A stretch of 64,000 bases of DNA from Acridotheres tristis (GCA_037013685.1 CM072886.1:3782001-3846000); one strand, 5' to 3'; shown: positions 33,862 through 49,100, counted from the stretch's first letter. The notes: a model not told the origin generated them from the letters alone. Translations and numbers: made by a program.

Positions 33862-34117
33862 GGGCGGCGCCCCGCCGTGGCGGGCGGGGCGCACGCGGGT
33901 GACGTTAGGCGCTTCGGGCATGGGCAGGTGCAGGAGGTGGCGGCGGCTGGAGTTGGGCCGGCGGTAGCGGCGGGAGAGGAGGAGGCGGAGGAGGAGGGGG
34001 CTCGGGCTCGGCCGGGGTTCGGGGATACCCGGGACACCGCAGCGCCTCCTCTCCGCTCCCTCGCCCCTCGGGGACGCTCCCCCTCGCGGCGCGGAGGGCG
34101 GCGGGCGCGGCGCGGCC

Positions 34118-34187
34118 ATGGCCGAGGAGCCCAGCGCGCTGCCCTGGTCCATCAACAAGGATGACTACGAGCTGCAGGAGGTCATCG
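34118..34187 (+). CDS. OXSR1: OXSR1 exon 1 (coding part)
   Basis: 70 coding bases from ATG at 34118-34120 in Kozak context GGCCATGG, donor GTAAGC. It encodes [20 protein letters not shown] and EVI. It lies at the 3' end of a CpG island. The 5' UTR begins somewhere upstream within the island. Confidence 0.95.
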
Positions 34188-37100
34188 GTAAGCGGTCACC
34201 GGGGTTTGGGGAGGTGCAGGGTACCCCTCGGATCTGGGGGTGTCAGTCCGCTGAGGGAAGGAAGGCTCCGGCCCCCTTCAGCTGAGGGGGATCCTGTCTC
34301 ACACCCCGCAAAGCAGTGGGACTGTGTGGCTTCCCCCTCCCTCAGCCATGTGAGAGTGTGAGCGGGTCCGTTCCCCCACAGTGAGCTGTGTGAAGGTCTG
34401 GGGTACCCTTCAGCTAAGGGGGCCCTATCTCCCCACTCTGAGGGGGTGTGAGGGTCTGGGGTGCCCCTCATCTGGGAGGGGTCCCATCGCACACACGCCG
34501 TCACGGACTGGGACTGTGTGACCACCCCTCTCCTCCAGCCACGTATGTGGGAAGGATGTGAGAGGATCTGTCCCCTCGCTTTGCAGGAGGCTCTGAGGAG
34601 CGTGAGGGTCTGTGGGAGCCCTCTGCTGAGAGACTGCTGCCCCTCCTCATCCGTGTGTGGGGCTCACGGAAGGGGATGTGGGTCTGCCCCATCCCAGGAG
34701 AGGGTTGTGGTGGTCGCGGGGCCCCCTGGCAGGGCGCACCGCCCTGGCCTCTGCCCGCTCCTCTGGGCAGGGTCTGTGTCTCCTCGTGTCGGGGTGAGTG
34801 GGACGGGATCCACTTTGGGGGGGCTTTTCTTCCCACCACGGTGTGGTCTGGGATGTGCTGGGCATGAGGTAGTCAGCGGGAGTAAACTCCAGAGCTTGTG
34901 TGGGCTCTCTCCTTCTAGGGTACCCCCGCTCATTTTGGGGCGATCGCACCTCCCAGCAGTTTCGAGCCCCGCACTGCTTTGGTCCCTGCACGGAGGGTTT
35001 GGTAGAACCGCCGAACGAGCCTTTTACCCTGGGGTTTTGCCGCTGCCGTGCGTTTTCATTCATTGTCCTCAGCTCGAGGCCCCAGCCCTTGCCCTCTCCA
35101 TTAAATGATTTTTTTTTTTCCTTCTTCACTCTCTCTTGGCGTTAAACTGCCCAGTTACCAAAGGCCTCCTGCTGTACTGATTTATTGGCTGTCTCGACCA
35201 TTTTGTTGGGGTGTGTTTGAGGGATATATTGCTCTAGGGAGAGTGTGTGACACATCAGAGGTGGTGCCACAGGTGACTCTAAGGTCAGTCTCACCCTCCG
35301 GAGGCTCGGAATGAAGCAGGAGAGTGGCAGGGCAGGCTCCCGGCCAAAGGGTTTTAGGAAGGAGGTTAATTCTTTGAGTAATCTTTGTGGAGTGCTTTTA
35401 TTTGAAGTTTCTGGATGACGTAGCACTGTCATGCCCAGGCTCTCCATCTCTGCCTCGTGGGGAGGCTTGTTTTGTGTTGAGGGTGGGAGAGTTTGTGAAA
35501 ATGCTGTTTTAAGAGATTAAACCCCTAGCATTGTTTAAAAGTAGGAAGGAACTAAAACTGTGGAGTGGGGGAAATCCTTCTGGAAATCCCTGTTGCTCTG
35601 TGGGATCAGGCTTTGTCCTCTCCCTCTGCTCAGAGGGAGTAGCAGTGCTTTAGGAAGGAGACCAACTCCCTGTAAAGACAGGGAAGATGTAATCCTACAG
35701 ACCAGCCCTTTGAATCTCCTCTGGAAAATGTGCCCTGGGGAGGAGGATGTTCAGCCTCCCTGAGGAGCAGGAGGTACAGGTGTGGGGAGGAAGGGGGAGA
35801 ACGTGCCACCCGTTTCCTGGGGAAAGAGAACTGAATTTCTCTGTGTAGGAAATACTTCCTTTTCTTTTGAGAGCCTGCAAAGGGGTGCTTTGTGGTGGCA
35901 CAAAGCAAGGATTTGGACCTGAGTAATCAAGGATAGGAGCAAATGCCTCTTTGTAGCTGGGAGCAGTATGGGAACAAAAGGGAATGTAAATACACTTCGG
36001 CTCTTGGGGGAACTTGCTGCTGGAGATGCACATCCCACAGCCTCAGAGTACTGGGAGGAGCACAGACATGTGTTGTCTTATGTTAACTGACAGAACTTGG
36101 GGAGAAATCTGGAAAAAGTGTTCAATTTCTTCTGTATCTTTTCCTTGTCCCTCTGCAAACTGAGTTTCTGGATGTCGCCTGCTCACTGAAAGGTTGTGTT
36201 GGCATTTTGGCATGTGATGGAGTGTACACTGAGATGTGTATATTGCAAACATATGGTTTCTCTTTTTAACTTTCCTGTCCCCTGCCCCCCCCTTTACTCA
36301 TTTCAAACACTGGTGTGTCTGCCAGCGGCCTGGATGGAGATGTGACGCAAGTTTCCTAGCACGTATATGATTTGTGGGACAAAATGTCACTGTGTTAACT
36401 GAGCTGGACTGCCTTGCCTCCTGCTTCATGTCTCCTGTAAACCTCAAGGGTTTTTTGGTTGGGTTTTTCTTTTTTTTTTTTTTAGCTGTCTTTGTAACTG
36501 AAGAGCTGTAAAGGTTCTTCAGCACAGAACAAAGAGACGTTCTGGTCTGGAAAGAGATGAACCTTGTACTGGTGCTTTTAAAGGATTTAACTTGTTTCCT
36601 GATGGGGAAAAAAATACTCTTAAAATTTAGAGTAAATTTTGAGACTCAGCTGTTTTTTTTTTTTTTTTCACATAGAATAATGGAAACCCATTTGTAGTCC
36701 AGTTCATTTATTTGTACTATTTTTGCCTGAAAATAGCCATATGTGGTTTTTATTGGATGTGGATGGTTCCATACCACTGAAGTGCAGGAATAGAAAAAGC
36801 AAGTTTCCTACCTGCAAAGAGAACCTCTACTGTAAAACTGCCCCCCTGATTCAGGTTAATACTACATATAAATAAAAAAGGATTATTCAGCACTGGGCAT
36901 GACTCATGCCATTATAAAGGTGTGGATTAATATCCGTGTTGATTATGCTTGGTTAGTGTTAATAATTGCTGAGTAGCCTCCTTAGGCTTGAATAACTTCT
37001 GATACACTGAATCCAGGAACTTTGGTCAGATGAGAATCTGATTTCATTTTTAAAAAGGTTAAAATGCAGGTGGGGTAGAGGAAGCAATTTAAAAAGCATT

Positions 37101-40100
37101 TCAATGAAATATACCCCCAGAGTAGCGAGAGTTCTGCAGCTGAAGAGGGCCTTTGGAGATGCTGCAATTTTTATCTAAAAAGCAGAATATAGTCTGTGCC
37201 GTGGTTGTGAAGGTGGTTGGTCTTCTGAGCGTGGATTGCATATAAATTACTGCAGTCTTCTTTTTGAAGCCTGCGAAAAATTCGACCTCATGCTGCTTGT
37301 GCTGATCAGATACTCACACATGCGGGTTCTCCTGGATCTCACAATTCCTCTTGGAAATGCTGGTAGCGAGAGTGAAGTTGGTTGGAACTGGGTCATTCTC
37401 CTTTTGCTACTTTTTTGGAAAGATGAGAGCTGTGCTGACTGTGGCTGTTTGATTTAGGAGCATCCCCTTTGCTGCAAACAGCCCGTGCCAGAAACAGGAG
37501 ATAAATTAGTGGTGGGAGTGCTCCCAGGCTCTGTTCCTGTGCCCGCTCTCCCCTGATAGATTCCTTCACAGCGATGTGAACAGCACAGACTACATGAACA
37601 GATGTGGTGGGAGTTTCTTATCCCATCAGAAATCAAGCCTAAATTGAAAATTGAAGTCACCATTTAAGGAATGATTAGTTTTTTTAATGACTGTGGTTCA
37701 AGTAGCTTTGTAGTTGGGCTTTGCCTGTGACCATGTTGATCCTTTGGGGCTGAATATTTAGATTTCTATCTGTGCTCATCCCAGCCCTGTGTGGGAGAAC
37801 TTTTTTTTTTTTTTGCGGGTAAAGAGGAACTTCGTAGAATTAAGGTAACTGCTCTCCCAAATTTTATCAAGATGTCTGTGGTCATCTGTCTGGTGCTTGT
37901 GTAGCAGTCTCATGTGCTGAGAAATCACGGCCATTGAAAAAGCATCCTGGAGGTGCTGACCAGGGGAGATTGGGGTCTTTGAATGTGAAAACCAGGCTGG
38001 AATTTAATAAGGGAGGCTCTTGTCCAGTGATTACTTTAGGGTTTGGGGGTTTTTTTGGAGCATGGTGTTCATTGCTAGCTGCGGAGCTTGTGTGCTGGCT
38101 GCAGCCAGTTTCACACGCCTGATATTTAAAACCCATTCAAGAAAAATGTTACACTGTACAAAATATAACTGCCTGAGCTCTAAATGGAGTGTTTGATTCA
38201 GTCTTGGTGCCATATGTTTTGTTTTAGCATTTCCTTGTGGATTCCCACTCCTCCCCCCCAGCTTTGCTGAGCAAAATTGATTCCTACACTGTATTCCCAG
38301 TATTCAGGCTGGTTAATTCATTTGAAGACTTTCTTTGTGTGCTCATTTTCCATATGAAGTTGGTGGAAAAGCCTTAGTTGTTTTTATTATGTTAAGGCTG
38401 GCATTAAATTAACTTTGGGCAAATGTAGATAAGTAAAAAAAAAAAAAAAGTGGTCATTCATAGTACTTGGTCTGCTTGGGAATTGAAGTGGGAGGTGCTC
38501 AGTACCAGTTTCACTGCTGCTTGGATGTAGACAAATATATCTTGTGTGATCATGAGTGCAACAGAATAGCCAAGCTACTCCTGCATCCTGGCTACCTGGA
38601 TACTTCATACATCTCGTTTCTTTAAGACCTTTGATACCATTGCCTTGCTAGAATTAGAGCTGAACCGAGTCACTTTTCACCTCTGGAGAAGTGAAAGCAA
38701 AAGGTGTTGGGTTGTGCATGTGCCTTTTCTAGTGCCTCTATCTGTGCCCTGATAGAAAGGAGGATAAAATGCACAAGGCAGCAAAATGAGGGTTTACAAA
38801 GCCAAGCAGTGATGGAGGAGGCTGGCTGGGAAGAATATGTGGTTGTTAGCCTTGCCTGCTGGTTGGAGGGGAGAGCAGAGACTGATCCCACTGCTTTCAG
38901 CCGTTCTGGGGTATCAAGGAAAAAACAACATAGAGGTTGTTTCAGGTGCAAGAGGTCACACTTTCCTGGGGTTGGTTTCTATGTAGCAGTTGCTTCCAGT
39001 ACTGTTAGGTACCTGGACCGATTAATGTTTTACACTTCCATTTCTCAAGAATCCATTTAAATCATTTCAGTTTAATGCAAATATCTTGGCTCATGCTGGG
39101 TAGTGTGGCTGTGCTGTGCTACTGAGCACACCTGAGGAGTGTACATGTGTACATGCTGCCTGACAAATGCATGCCTGGGAGGCTTCTTGCTTTTGCAGCT
39201 GATGAAATCTTGAGGTGAATCAACTCTTCCCCAGAATATTTGTCTATTTAAACTTGGCAGCATCTCTTTTCTGAGTGTTAGCAGCTTGCCCAATAAGCCA
39301 GAGTCTAGAGATGTAATCTTTTATTAAAAGATTGAGCTCTCTAAAATGATGGCAATAACACTTATCACCAATTGTATTGGTGCATTGCAGCAAACTGTGT
39401 CTTGGTCAAATTTTCTTGGAAGATTTCCCCAAAAATGGACATTATCCATCATAAATCTCTGCAGCAATAAATTTAGCTGTGGACATGCTAATGGAGCGCT
39501 TGTAAACTTGGTGTTACTAAACTTTCTTAATGGGGAGAGACAGACTTTAGGGCTTTGTGGGTGTAGAAGAATAGCTGTTGGAGCAATGGAATTTGGCATT
39601 GCAAAATCTTTGAAATATCAGGATGCTGGGGTTTTCCAGACAAACTCAAATTATTATCCTGTATTCCCTTTAGAATCGAACAACTGAGATGCAGATATGA
39701 AGGACTTGGCTCTCAAAGTTGCTGCAGTTTCCTGTGACTTCACCTAAGGGAGTTCAGCCTTGACATTTCTAAAAAACACGTGAAACTGTCTCTCTTTCTG
39801 GCAGCCACACGGGAAAGTCTTGGAGACAGGGCTAGGCCCCTGACTGACAGGCAGTCCAGGCTCTTAATCAGAGGGTCATAGCTCTTGGTGTGTGAGAAGA
39901 GATGGGGTCCCTCTGGTAGGCAAAATAATGCATATACTAATGAAGGGAGCCAGGCTAAGAACAAAATCCAACTTGTCTGGCTTGAGTAAGACAAGATCAC
40001 TTTAGCAAATGGTGTAACTACAGCTGAATGGCAGCAGGGATGCAGGTGCCTGACTGAGTCCTTGATACTGAGTGAGAATTTCCCATGTCCCTCGTGTGCA

Positions 40101-43100
40101 TGGACATAAATGAAGGGACTCACCTTAGTATGGGGTTATGTCAGCCCTGAGTTTGATCCCTTAACTTGTTTGGGTGTGTTGTTTGCCTTGAAACACCACT
40201 CATGAGTGGAGTTCTCATGTTAATCATCAAAGCCTGCATATTCCTTGGTTTCCACCATATTAGGTCGTCCTGTCACACTGTACAAGCAGGTAGGGATTTG
40301 TGGTGATACAAGTGCACAAACGAAAAATCCAGTACTTCTTTTTATAGCTGCTCAGCAGTTCTTTTGAGTCCTTTCTCTCTCTCTCCACTCATCGAGGTTC
40401 TTAAAGATTGTTGTTTCCTGGTGTACACCACTGCACACAGAGTTTTTTGCTTAATGTGAATTTCCTTGTAATGAAGAAAAATTCCATCCTGGAAAAATAC
40501 TTTGTCATGTGTCAATCTCCATCAAACTACAGTCTAACACACCTTGCCAGGATTTCTGAGACCTCTCTGCTTCTACATACTGGTAAGTCTGCAGGAGATG
40601 ATGGTCTTCTACTCTTAAAGGCTTCTCAGATCCCATCTGTGAATGAATTAACAGAGTAAATTCAGAGCACTGATTCACTTTCTCACCAAATCACCATATT
40701 AGGCAAATCTTCCTTTCACCTCCCATCCCTTAGTTTTATACAGCTTGTACTGCACGCTTGTGAAACGCCACCTTCAAAGTCTGACAACTCAGTCAAATTA
40801 AAATGCATTTGTGAGGGAATACAGAAAAGCTTTTCTGAATGAGGTTTTAATTTTTTGCTGGATTTCAATTTTCTGCTCCAACTGCCTTGTCTTGAGAGTT
40901 TGGGGCAGGGGAGAGAACAACTTCTTGTCTTCTCTAATTTTGCTGTTCCACGCTAGACTGACTTTATAGCATTCTCTCCAATGGATATTTCCTTTGAGCA
41001 GGAAATGAGCCTATGTAAATTCATTCTGGAAAGAAAAGGTATAAACAGCTGTTAAGGAATAGTGTGAATTGAAATACTTCAGTGATCATCTCTTACTGTA
41101 GTAAATTCTCCTTGGGTTTTGCCAGAGTTTTACTGTTTTATAGTCATGAATGGTAATTTAAGGACAAACTTTACTGCTTACTGCTAGCACCTTGCTAATA
41201 ATAAAGCTGTGTGGGAGGATGCTGTTCCCATTTCATCCATCCACAGAGTTGAATTAAGTTAAAACTGCAGAGTGAAAATTTGACCTTGAGTACCCACCTC
41301 ACTTCTGGTAAGATCTGACTGAGCACATGGTTTTTCTGGTGGTATCCTCTGCTGGCTTGTTGTGTGGAAGAATTGAAGTTGGCTTTTGCCTTAGAGCAGA
41401 GCTAATTGAGAAATTTTGCAGTTCATTAGAAGGGAGGGTGTTGTCGGGTAGGAAAATGTCTAAAAACTATTTGTGAATGTGGAATTGTGTTGAGGTACTT
41501 GTGGTAGGGTGTGAGATTATTGCATCTTGGGCCCGTTCAACATGTGTTTTGTAAAACTGATGGTTTACTAAATATTGGATGAAAGCACCATAGTTACTGT
41601 TGGACAGGTTGTGCATTTCCAGTTTTGATTCTCTCAGTTAGGCTCATGTTCATTTTCAGCCTTAGGGGATTTTTAAGAGCATTTCCTTAGGTTCTGGGGC
41701 TTATTCCAGCTCTTCTGAAAAGGAAGCCTTGAAAACAGTGCAGAGGGTATTGGAAAATCATGGTATTTGAAAAATGAGTGAGCACATTAATGGCTGTAGG
41801 ATGAGAGCACTTAGAGAATATTTTTCTTAACAAAATTATTGGCTCAACTGTGCTCTGAGGTGATACCTGTTGAGTTAAGTGGGGCCGTTGGGAATTTCAG
41901 GCTGTCTCCAGCTTCAGGTAGGCAACAAATATTAACTTAACTTAATGTCGTGAAAATTCATCAATTAAAGACAATGCTTCTTACTGTGGAGTAAACACCC
42001 TTCCTGCAAATGGATTTCATGGTGTCAATTTTCAGAACAAAACCAGAAAGGTCCTGTCACTTATTTTGCTGAGACACAGAGCTGGTGAGGACTTTCAGGG
42101 TCATGGAGCTCAGTCCCCTGCTCTGGCTGATCCAAATTGTATAATCCTTATACTGAATTAATGAATGCTTGTGCTGGAAATGGCACATGGGGGAATTACC
42201 GACACACGTTCTATTAAACACTCAAACCTCCCTGTGACCCTGTCATTGCTGGATGAAACAGCTGCTTAATGGATTCCCCACGACAGTGGGAAGTGACAAT
42301 GCCTTGTCTTTCATAGCATGTGGCTGAGGCTTGGTGGTTTTCTTACACTTCTTGCTTTATGTTCAGGCTGTATCTGCAGGGATGGTCAAGGTGCAGGAAA
42401 GCTGAACCTTGGCGTTTGTGCTGTCTCTACACCTTAAAGATATTGATACAAATGTCTCCAGTTTGTGATTTCTCAAGATCTACCAATGGAAATGGAGTTC
42501 TTTGGAAACTTGATGTGTTATGTCTTTATGTCCTAGACCACTTCTTTTTTGAGCCTCTGTCTCTCACCATGTGAGGTAGTCAGAAAATCATAGAGTTGTG
42601 GGATCGTTAAGATTGGAAAAGACCTTTAAGATCATAAAGTCTGGTCAATTACCCTGCACCAGTGTGTTCACCACTAAACCCTGTCCCCAAGTGCCACATC
42701 CAGTGCTTTTTGAACACTTCTAGGCATGTGATTCCACCACTTTCCAGGGCAGCCTGTTCCAAGGCTTGACTGCCCTCTCAAGTGAGGGTGGTTTTCCTAA
42801 TATCTGATTTAAACCTCCCGTGGTGCAACTTGAGGCCATTTCCTCTCATCCTGTCACTTGTTACCTGGGAGAAAAGACGGACTCCCACCTTGCTGCAGCC
42901 TCCTTTCAGGGAGTTATAAAGGGCAATGAGGTTCCCCCCAGGAGCAGGAAGCAAGTTGAAAGGTGAAGCCATAAGTTCCATCCTTTTACTAAAGTAAAAA
43001 TAGTCATTGAGGATGCCAATTGCTATCTAATAAATAGCTTGGTATTAACAGCTAATAAATACCTTGATATTGACTTGCAGCAAACTGTACTTTACTGGAA

Positions 43101-46100
43101 AAAGCATCTTGAGTGTGAGCAGTTTTCCTGTTGAACGACTCAGCAATGCAACTCTTATTTGAACAGCTGAGAGGTCTGATGAATTGGCAACCTCAGCTCA
43201 GTTATTTGTCCAGATACTAAGGCTCAGGATGGTTCTTGTTACTCTTGGTTAAAGAATATAATTTTTAACTAGTGGGCTAATCTTGTGTGCTGAATAGACT
43301 AATAGATGCAGAAAATATTTACTAGATCAAGATATTTGCTGAAAAGAACAGATAATAGCCTTTGAGAGAGGATATATCTGATACTTAAAAGCTTATTTAC
43401 CTAAAATAACCACGGTACTATCAAACATCTGCACTGTAAGCAGGCAGATTGTTCTGTAAAGTGGAAACCCGGCCAAATAAAATATCCTCTATAGCTGACA
43501 ATTACATTTGAGACAGAGTTCAGAGATAAAGATTGGGAGGGAAGAAAGGAGAACACTGGCTTGGCTACTGTACCAGTGCTATGTTTTGAGCCTTGGTAAT
43601 ACCTGATGACAGCCAACATGGTGTTTACATTGCTGCATATACCATGAAGGCAACTGACAGTGATTAAAAGGGAAGGATGAACCTTCTCCACTCAAGTTGC
43701 TGTGTTTGGAAATGAGATGTTTGAGCCTGCTATCCATCGTGTAGAATTAACACTGCATAGCTGCAGTGCCCTTTTAAATTAGCCAGAGATGTTGGCACAA
43801 AATCAAATAAATATAATTGGTTTCAAACTAAAAATCTAATTTAGGCATGCTAATAGCATCTTAAGTAAATGTGGCAGGTCACGCAGGACTTGTGTAACTG
43901 GCCCTTGGAGCTTACTGTAGTTACTGCAGTGGGGAAAATGGTCTCAGAGGTGTTCCCCAAATCACCTGGGTACCTTGGACAGCTGGAGGGTGTTTTGTTC
44001 AAGGTATGATGGGAATGTCTGCTAGTCTGGACTGATTTGGGATGTGTGAGGGCTGTGGGAGGTTAGGCATACAGCCAAGGGCAGCACCCTCTGCCACCCA
44101 CTCTTCCGTGCTTTGGTGTTTGCAGTGGAAATTTTGGAGGAATATCAGATGGGCTGATACTCCTCCCTGGTAATCCTTCTCTCTTCTTATACCTTCTGTG
44201 GCCAGTGGCTTTTCCCTTGCTCTTTTTTTTTTTTTTTTTTTTTTCCTGTTGTCTCTTGCTCTGATGTGGAGTCTGATGCTGGGGGGCTGCAGCTCTTTGT
44301 CATAGGGAAGCAGTGGAAAGCTCGCCTTGGCTGCATGTATGTGGGCTGGTGACTGCAGATGAAATCAAACAGCAAAGTAACCCAGTGACAACTTTATCAC
44401 ATATCCTGCTGACATGCTCTGCATGGCCAACACTATTCCTTGCCCTCTCTTCCAGTTCTGGCCTGTTCTATATTGACAAGCTGACCATTTTTTTTCTCCA
44501 AGCTTGTCACTTCCCTGCTTAGTCTGTGAGGGTTCTCAACCTGAATGTTTGCTGAAGGTGGAAAGCAGGCGACTTTTTTCTGTGTTCAGGGCCTAAGAGA
44601 TATTGAAAGGTTTTTGAGAGAACAATGTGATGTGGGGTGAAAATTTTCATAAGTCTCCTCTTCCTCTCTGCAGAAACCTTGGGATGGAGTTGTACAGATT
44701 ACAGTAGCTAACCTCTCTCCAGCTAAGAATTCAATGTCATTTATTTATAGTTTAGAGTTCAGTGGGGCCATGGGGAGATGTACCTAGCTTGGGGTATTGC
44801 CCATCAGTTGCTGATGACTCTGAAAATAATACTGGACTTCTTACAAGTGATTGGATTTGGGTTTATATTCCTTCCGAGTCTGAGACGTGAATTAAAGACT
44901 TGGACAATAAATCTGCAGCATCAAGTGTTTCTGTACTGGTGCACCACTCAAGGGGAAACATGTTTAAGTAAGTGCTGGCAGCACTGTGTGATCTTTGCTG
45001 GCTTATCCTTCTCCACTGTACATAGAGCAACTAGGGAATCTTGAAATACATTGTCTTACATGGGCAGGAACCTCTGAGCTCTGGACACGATGTGTGGTTT
45101 GCAGTGGCATTCTCAACTGTGAGAGCTCTTGTCAAGATGTTGAATAACTCACTGTCAGCAAGTTTGTGCTGTTCAAATGTTTTGGCTCTATTTCTAATTG
45201 GACAGCAGACTTTGAGAGTATGCTTTTCCTTATTTTCTGAAATTCTTTGAGCATGCTTGATTAATGCTGGAATATCAGTTGTCTGTTGGACATGGCAGTT
45301 GGTGACATAAATTGAGCAAAAACTCTCAGGCTTTGAGAAAGACAGACAAATAAGTGTCTTAATAACAGAAATCCCTTGTATTGTGAGCACTGTTTGAAAT
45401 CTTTGGCCTCAGAACTCAAACTTGAGCCCTGGCTGTACTGGAATAAATGATCAGAGAGCATTGCAAAGCAATACACCTGCAATTCAAATTAAAAAAAATA
45501 GGAATTAACAAGTGCTTTTAACTGCTTTTTCCAACTCTTCAGTAAAAGGTCTAGACTTTTTTCCTAGTCATCAGATATGCTGGTGTGAAATGGAAGTCAC
45601 TTGTATTTAAGTCTTAATTCTCTGCCTGGGCTTGTTACCTCCCCATCCTTGCCCTTTCTCAGAGGTTTGTCCAGCACATGCCCCATGTCTCACTGTACCT
45701 GCAACCACCTTTGGCTTCGACCCAGCTGAATGTTCCCAGCACTGGGCTGTGCTCAAGGTGAGCCTGAACCAGGAATGAGCCTCCTGCATGCAGTGATGTG
45801 AGTTAGGCTGAACTGAAGGGCGGGGTGACATTTTGACATTGATCACACAGAAATGCAAAATTTTTAAATGATTTATTTAAACCAGGGTTGTGCTGTTGTT
45901 CCTAAAACCTTTTCATCAGAAATACAAGGGTAGCCATTGTCTTGTAAATGTGGGAGTTCAGTTGTTACACTCCTGCAGGATTGTTGCATGCACGTGTTGT
46001 GTGTGCTTATGCTGTGATATGTAGTCCCTGGGGATTGCTGGTTTTTCTCCACCCCCAATATAGGCTTTAAATTTGGTTTGCTCACAACTTTCCAGTTAAG

Positions 46101-49100
46101 TCTGCTTTTACTTTCTGCCTTTGCTTATGCTTCTCTGATTTATTTCTTCTCTGCACTGTATTAGCAGGTGTTTCTCTCTCTCTTCTCTACAAAGTATCTT
46201 TCTATCTCTGCTGTTGTGAGTTAAGGTGCACCAAGTTAAGCCTGGCCTCTTAGTACCTCTACCAGGGTTTTAAATAGGTGCTTGTGCTGTGGATGTCATT
46301 CTTTAGCTTGTAAAGAAATGTAAAGCCCTGGTACTTCTCTCAATAGGCAATAGTATTCACAGTAGATTTGTATTGGAATGAATTGTGGAAAAGTGTCTGG
46401 GAGTGAGTGTGGCTGTGTTGGCACAGCTCTGGGAGTTTTCTGGGGGTAGATGCATGTCTGCACTCCAGTGTTGCTGTGGGAGGAGAGCTGTGCTCATTCC
46501 TGTGCTTTTGTAACTTTTGTGTTGTGGCCATGGATTATTGCTCTGCTGCTGCTTCAGTTTACCACAGGCTTCCCATGCAGGCACAGAGCAAACCCAACTA
46601 ATTCTCTTACTGGTTTTGCTGCTGCTGCCAGTGTCTCTAACAGCAGTACTCAGAGCCAGCTTGCTGTTTGAGCTCACTCTGAGCAGTCCTAGGAGCACCC
46701 AAATTATCTTCCTGCTGATTTGGGGCTCTAACTCCACTTCTAGAATTGTTAACACTCTTCCTGCAGTCCCATGCTGAGTAGATGATACTTTGCTGTGAAA
46801 GCTTTTTCCTCTTCACAGGTAAGCAGACTTTTTGCCCCCTCTGTGGCAATACTAGGAGTATATCTGAGTCATGTTATGAATTCCCTTTGCTTTTATTAAT
46901 GGTATTTGTAGCTGTTATTGTAGATTGCATCTTCCATTTTGTAGTAAGAATGTGACATGTAGATAACTTGAAAAACATATTCAAGGACCATTAACATTAC
47001 ATTACTTCACTCTTCCTGAATCGTGGAGCTTGTGCCAGCAAAACTTTGACATCCAGTGGACTCTTGTTACAATGTCCTGCTTGGGGAAAGGAGTATTCCC
47101 ACCCCATGCTGAGTTGGCTAGAAATTCGAGAGTAGAGGTTTTTTTTTTTTTTGCTAGCTTGTTTTTAGAAGCAGTCCATTCTTTGCAATGGGACTCTTCT
47201 CACCAGAAGCCTCAGATGAGGCACAGAAAATAGAGGCATCACTTTGCCTTCATGGAAATGGACCAAACCATGCAAGATTGGTCTGAATTTGGGATCCAGT
47301 ATTTAATTTCTGATTTAATTAGGTCTGTGTTTGCCCTGTACTCTGTAAGAACCCTTAAGAAGTTCTATTCCCAGTCTTGTAGGTTCTTGTTTTATTGCTG
47401 TATTGTCCTTGGAATGAGTAATCAGAGCAGGGCTCCCACAGCTCTTTGGCATGAAGCTGTCAAAGAGTTGAAGCATCCAGAGATGGAGTGAGCCTGCAGA
47501 GACACAAATACCGAGCCCGGGTTTTAAAGCATTAAAGGTCTCCTGGACTTTGGGGTACCTGGAGCCTGAAAGTCATTGCTTGGTGCAGAGCAGCCTTGCA
47601 GGGAAGTGTTTTGTGTGCATTGTTCATAAGAGGAAAACCCGGGGGCACAATTATAAACAGAGCCTGCGTCACGAGCGGCTTTCTGGCACCGTGCTCCAGA
47701 TAGTGGAGGATGGATTCCAGATCTGGCTTAAAAATAGAGGTTGTGTGTGTGCAGGGAAGGGTGGAAGCCTTGGGCAGGGTTGTGTCGAGGTGTTTGGCTG
47801 AGCATTGCCCCATGCTGAAGGAGACTTGGGAATGTGACTTATGAGGGCAGGTATGGAGAGCTGGATTTCCCCATCCTCAGAGTTGTTGCTGTCCTCACCT
47901 GTCTAGTGGGAAGTTTGAGATGAGATGAAGCTGAATTGTACAGAAGTATATGGAGGAAGGCCAAGGTTGGGATCAAAACTGGGAGATTTGATTAGTTAGT
48001 AAAGGAGAAAAAAAACTTACCATGTGAGTGGTCAAACACAGAGACAGCCAAAAATATTGTAGAAATATCTCCTTGTTAAATAAAATTCAGACTAGTCTGA
48101 ATTTGATGCTGAAGAACCTGATCTAAGTCGAGATTTGATCCTGCTTTCAGCAGGATAGACTAGAGGTTCCTTCAAGCCTAAATGGTTCATCATGTTCATT
48201 TGACCCTGGGAAGGAATATTTCCTCTACAGAGGGGTTTTGATACTGCAGTAGGATAGGGACTGATGCTCCAAGACTGTTAGGAACAGGTTCCCTGTTGAT
48301 TGTAACAGCTTTGTGAGCAACTGAGTTACAGTGAAGGGAAACTTTTGCATCTCTGAGGGTGCCTGAAGTAAACTTAAAACTTGGGTAACATTGTTTTGTG
48401 AGGCCTCCTTCCATGTAACTACTTCAAATTGCTGTTGCACGTGGTAGGAGAATATTATCCTGGAGCCAGGATTTGATGCTTGTCTTGTGACCCTTTGGCA
48501 TGACTGTTCCATTGCTCAAGCAGATCCCTCTGCCAAGAGGATGTCTGACTTGCATTTGCCTGGGAAGAGGCATTGGTGCAATTCATCCCAGTCTTACTGG
48601 GAGAGCTGCAATATCCTTATGTGGCTGCAGAGATTCAGTTAAATTGGAGACAAAGTGTGTAGGAACATGCTGTGTCCTCTGGTCAGTCCCCTGCCTTTCC
48701 ACTCCTCTAATTATCCTTGAAGTAATTGGTTTCCATTAACTTGAGCTGAGATCTCAGAGGGTTTATCTTTATTTTCAAAAATGGAAACTTCATGTAGATT
48801 GTGGAACTGTAGAAGAGATGGTATCCAGCCTCCTTTGAAAGCTGATGCTGGGCTTTGATGGGGACGTTGTCTCCACTCAAGGAGTTCAGCCTGGAGCTGT
48901 GGATGCTGAAGGTACAGGGACCAGGGATCCAGAGGAGATAACCTGGAAAATCAGGCCTCAGTAACTAAGTGCTTGGGGACTTTTTTATTTGGGTTATTTT
49001 AATCCTTTCAGAAGTTAGTTTTATTTCAGAAAGAGCCATTTAATCGTAGAAACATGAAAGAAGCAGGGGTTAGAAAGGGTATGTTTTCCTCTTAAGGCGG

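Larger units (their letters stand above)
33440..34187 (+). promoter_or_regulatory. OXSR1 CpG-island promoter and 5' UTR
   Basis: A dense CpG and GC-rich block with no TATA box, ending at the first coding exon. It contains CCAAT at 33580-33584, YY1-type motifs at 33681 and 33850, and TGACGTTA (CRE-like half site) at 33900-33907. The transcription start is probably within 33700-33950, but sequence cannot fix it. Confidence 0.75.

Noticed and set aside
34461..35108. 215-codon frame in OXSR1 intron 1
   Set aside because: It arises in GC-rich degenerate repeat sequence just after the exon 1 donor, with no homology recognised.
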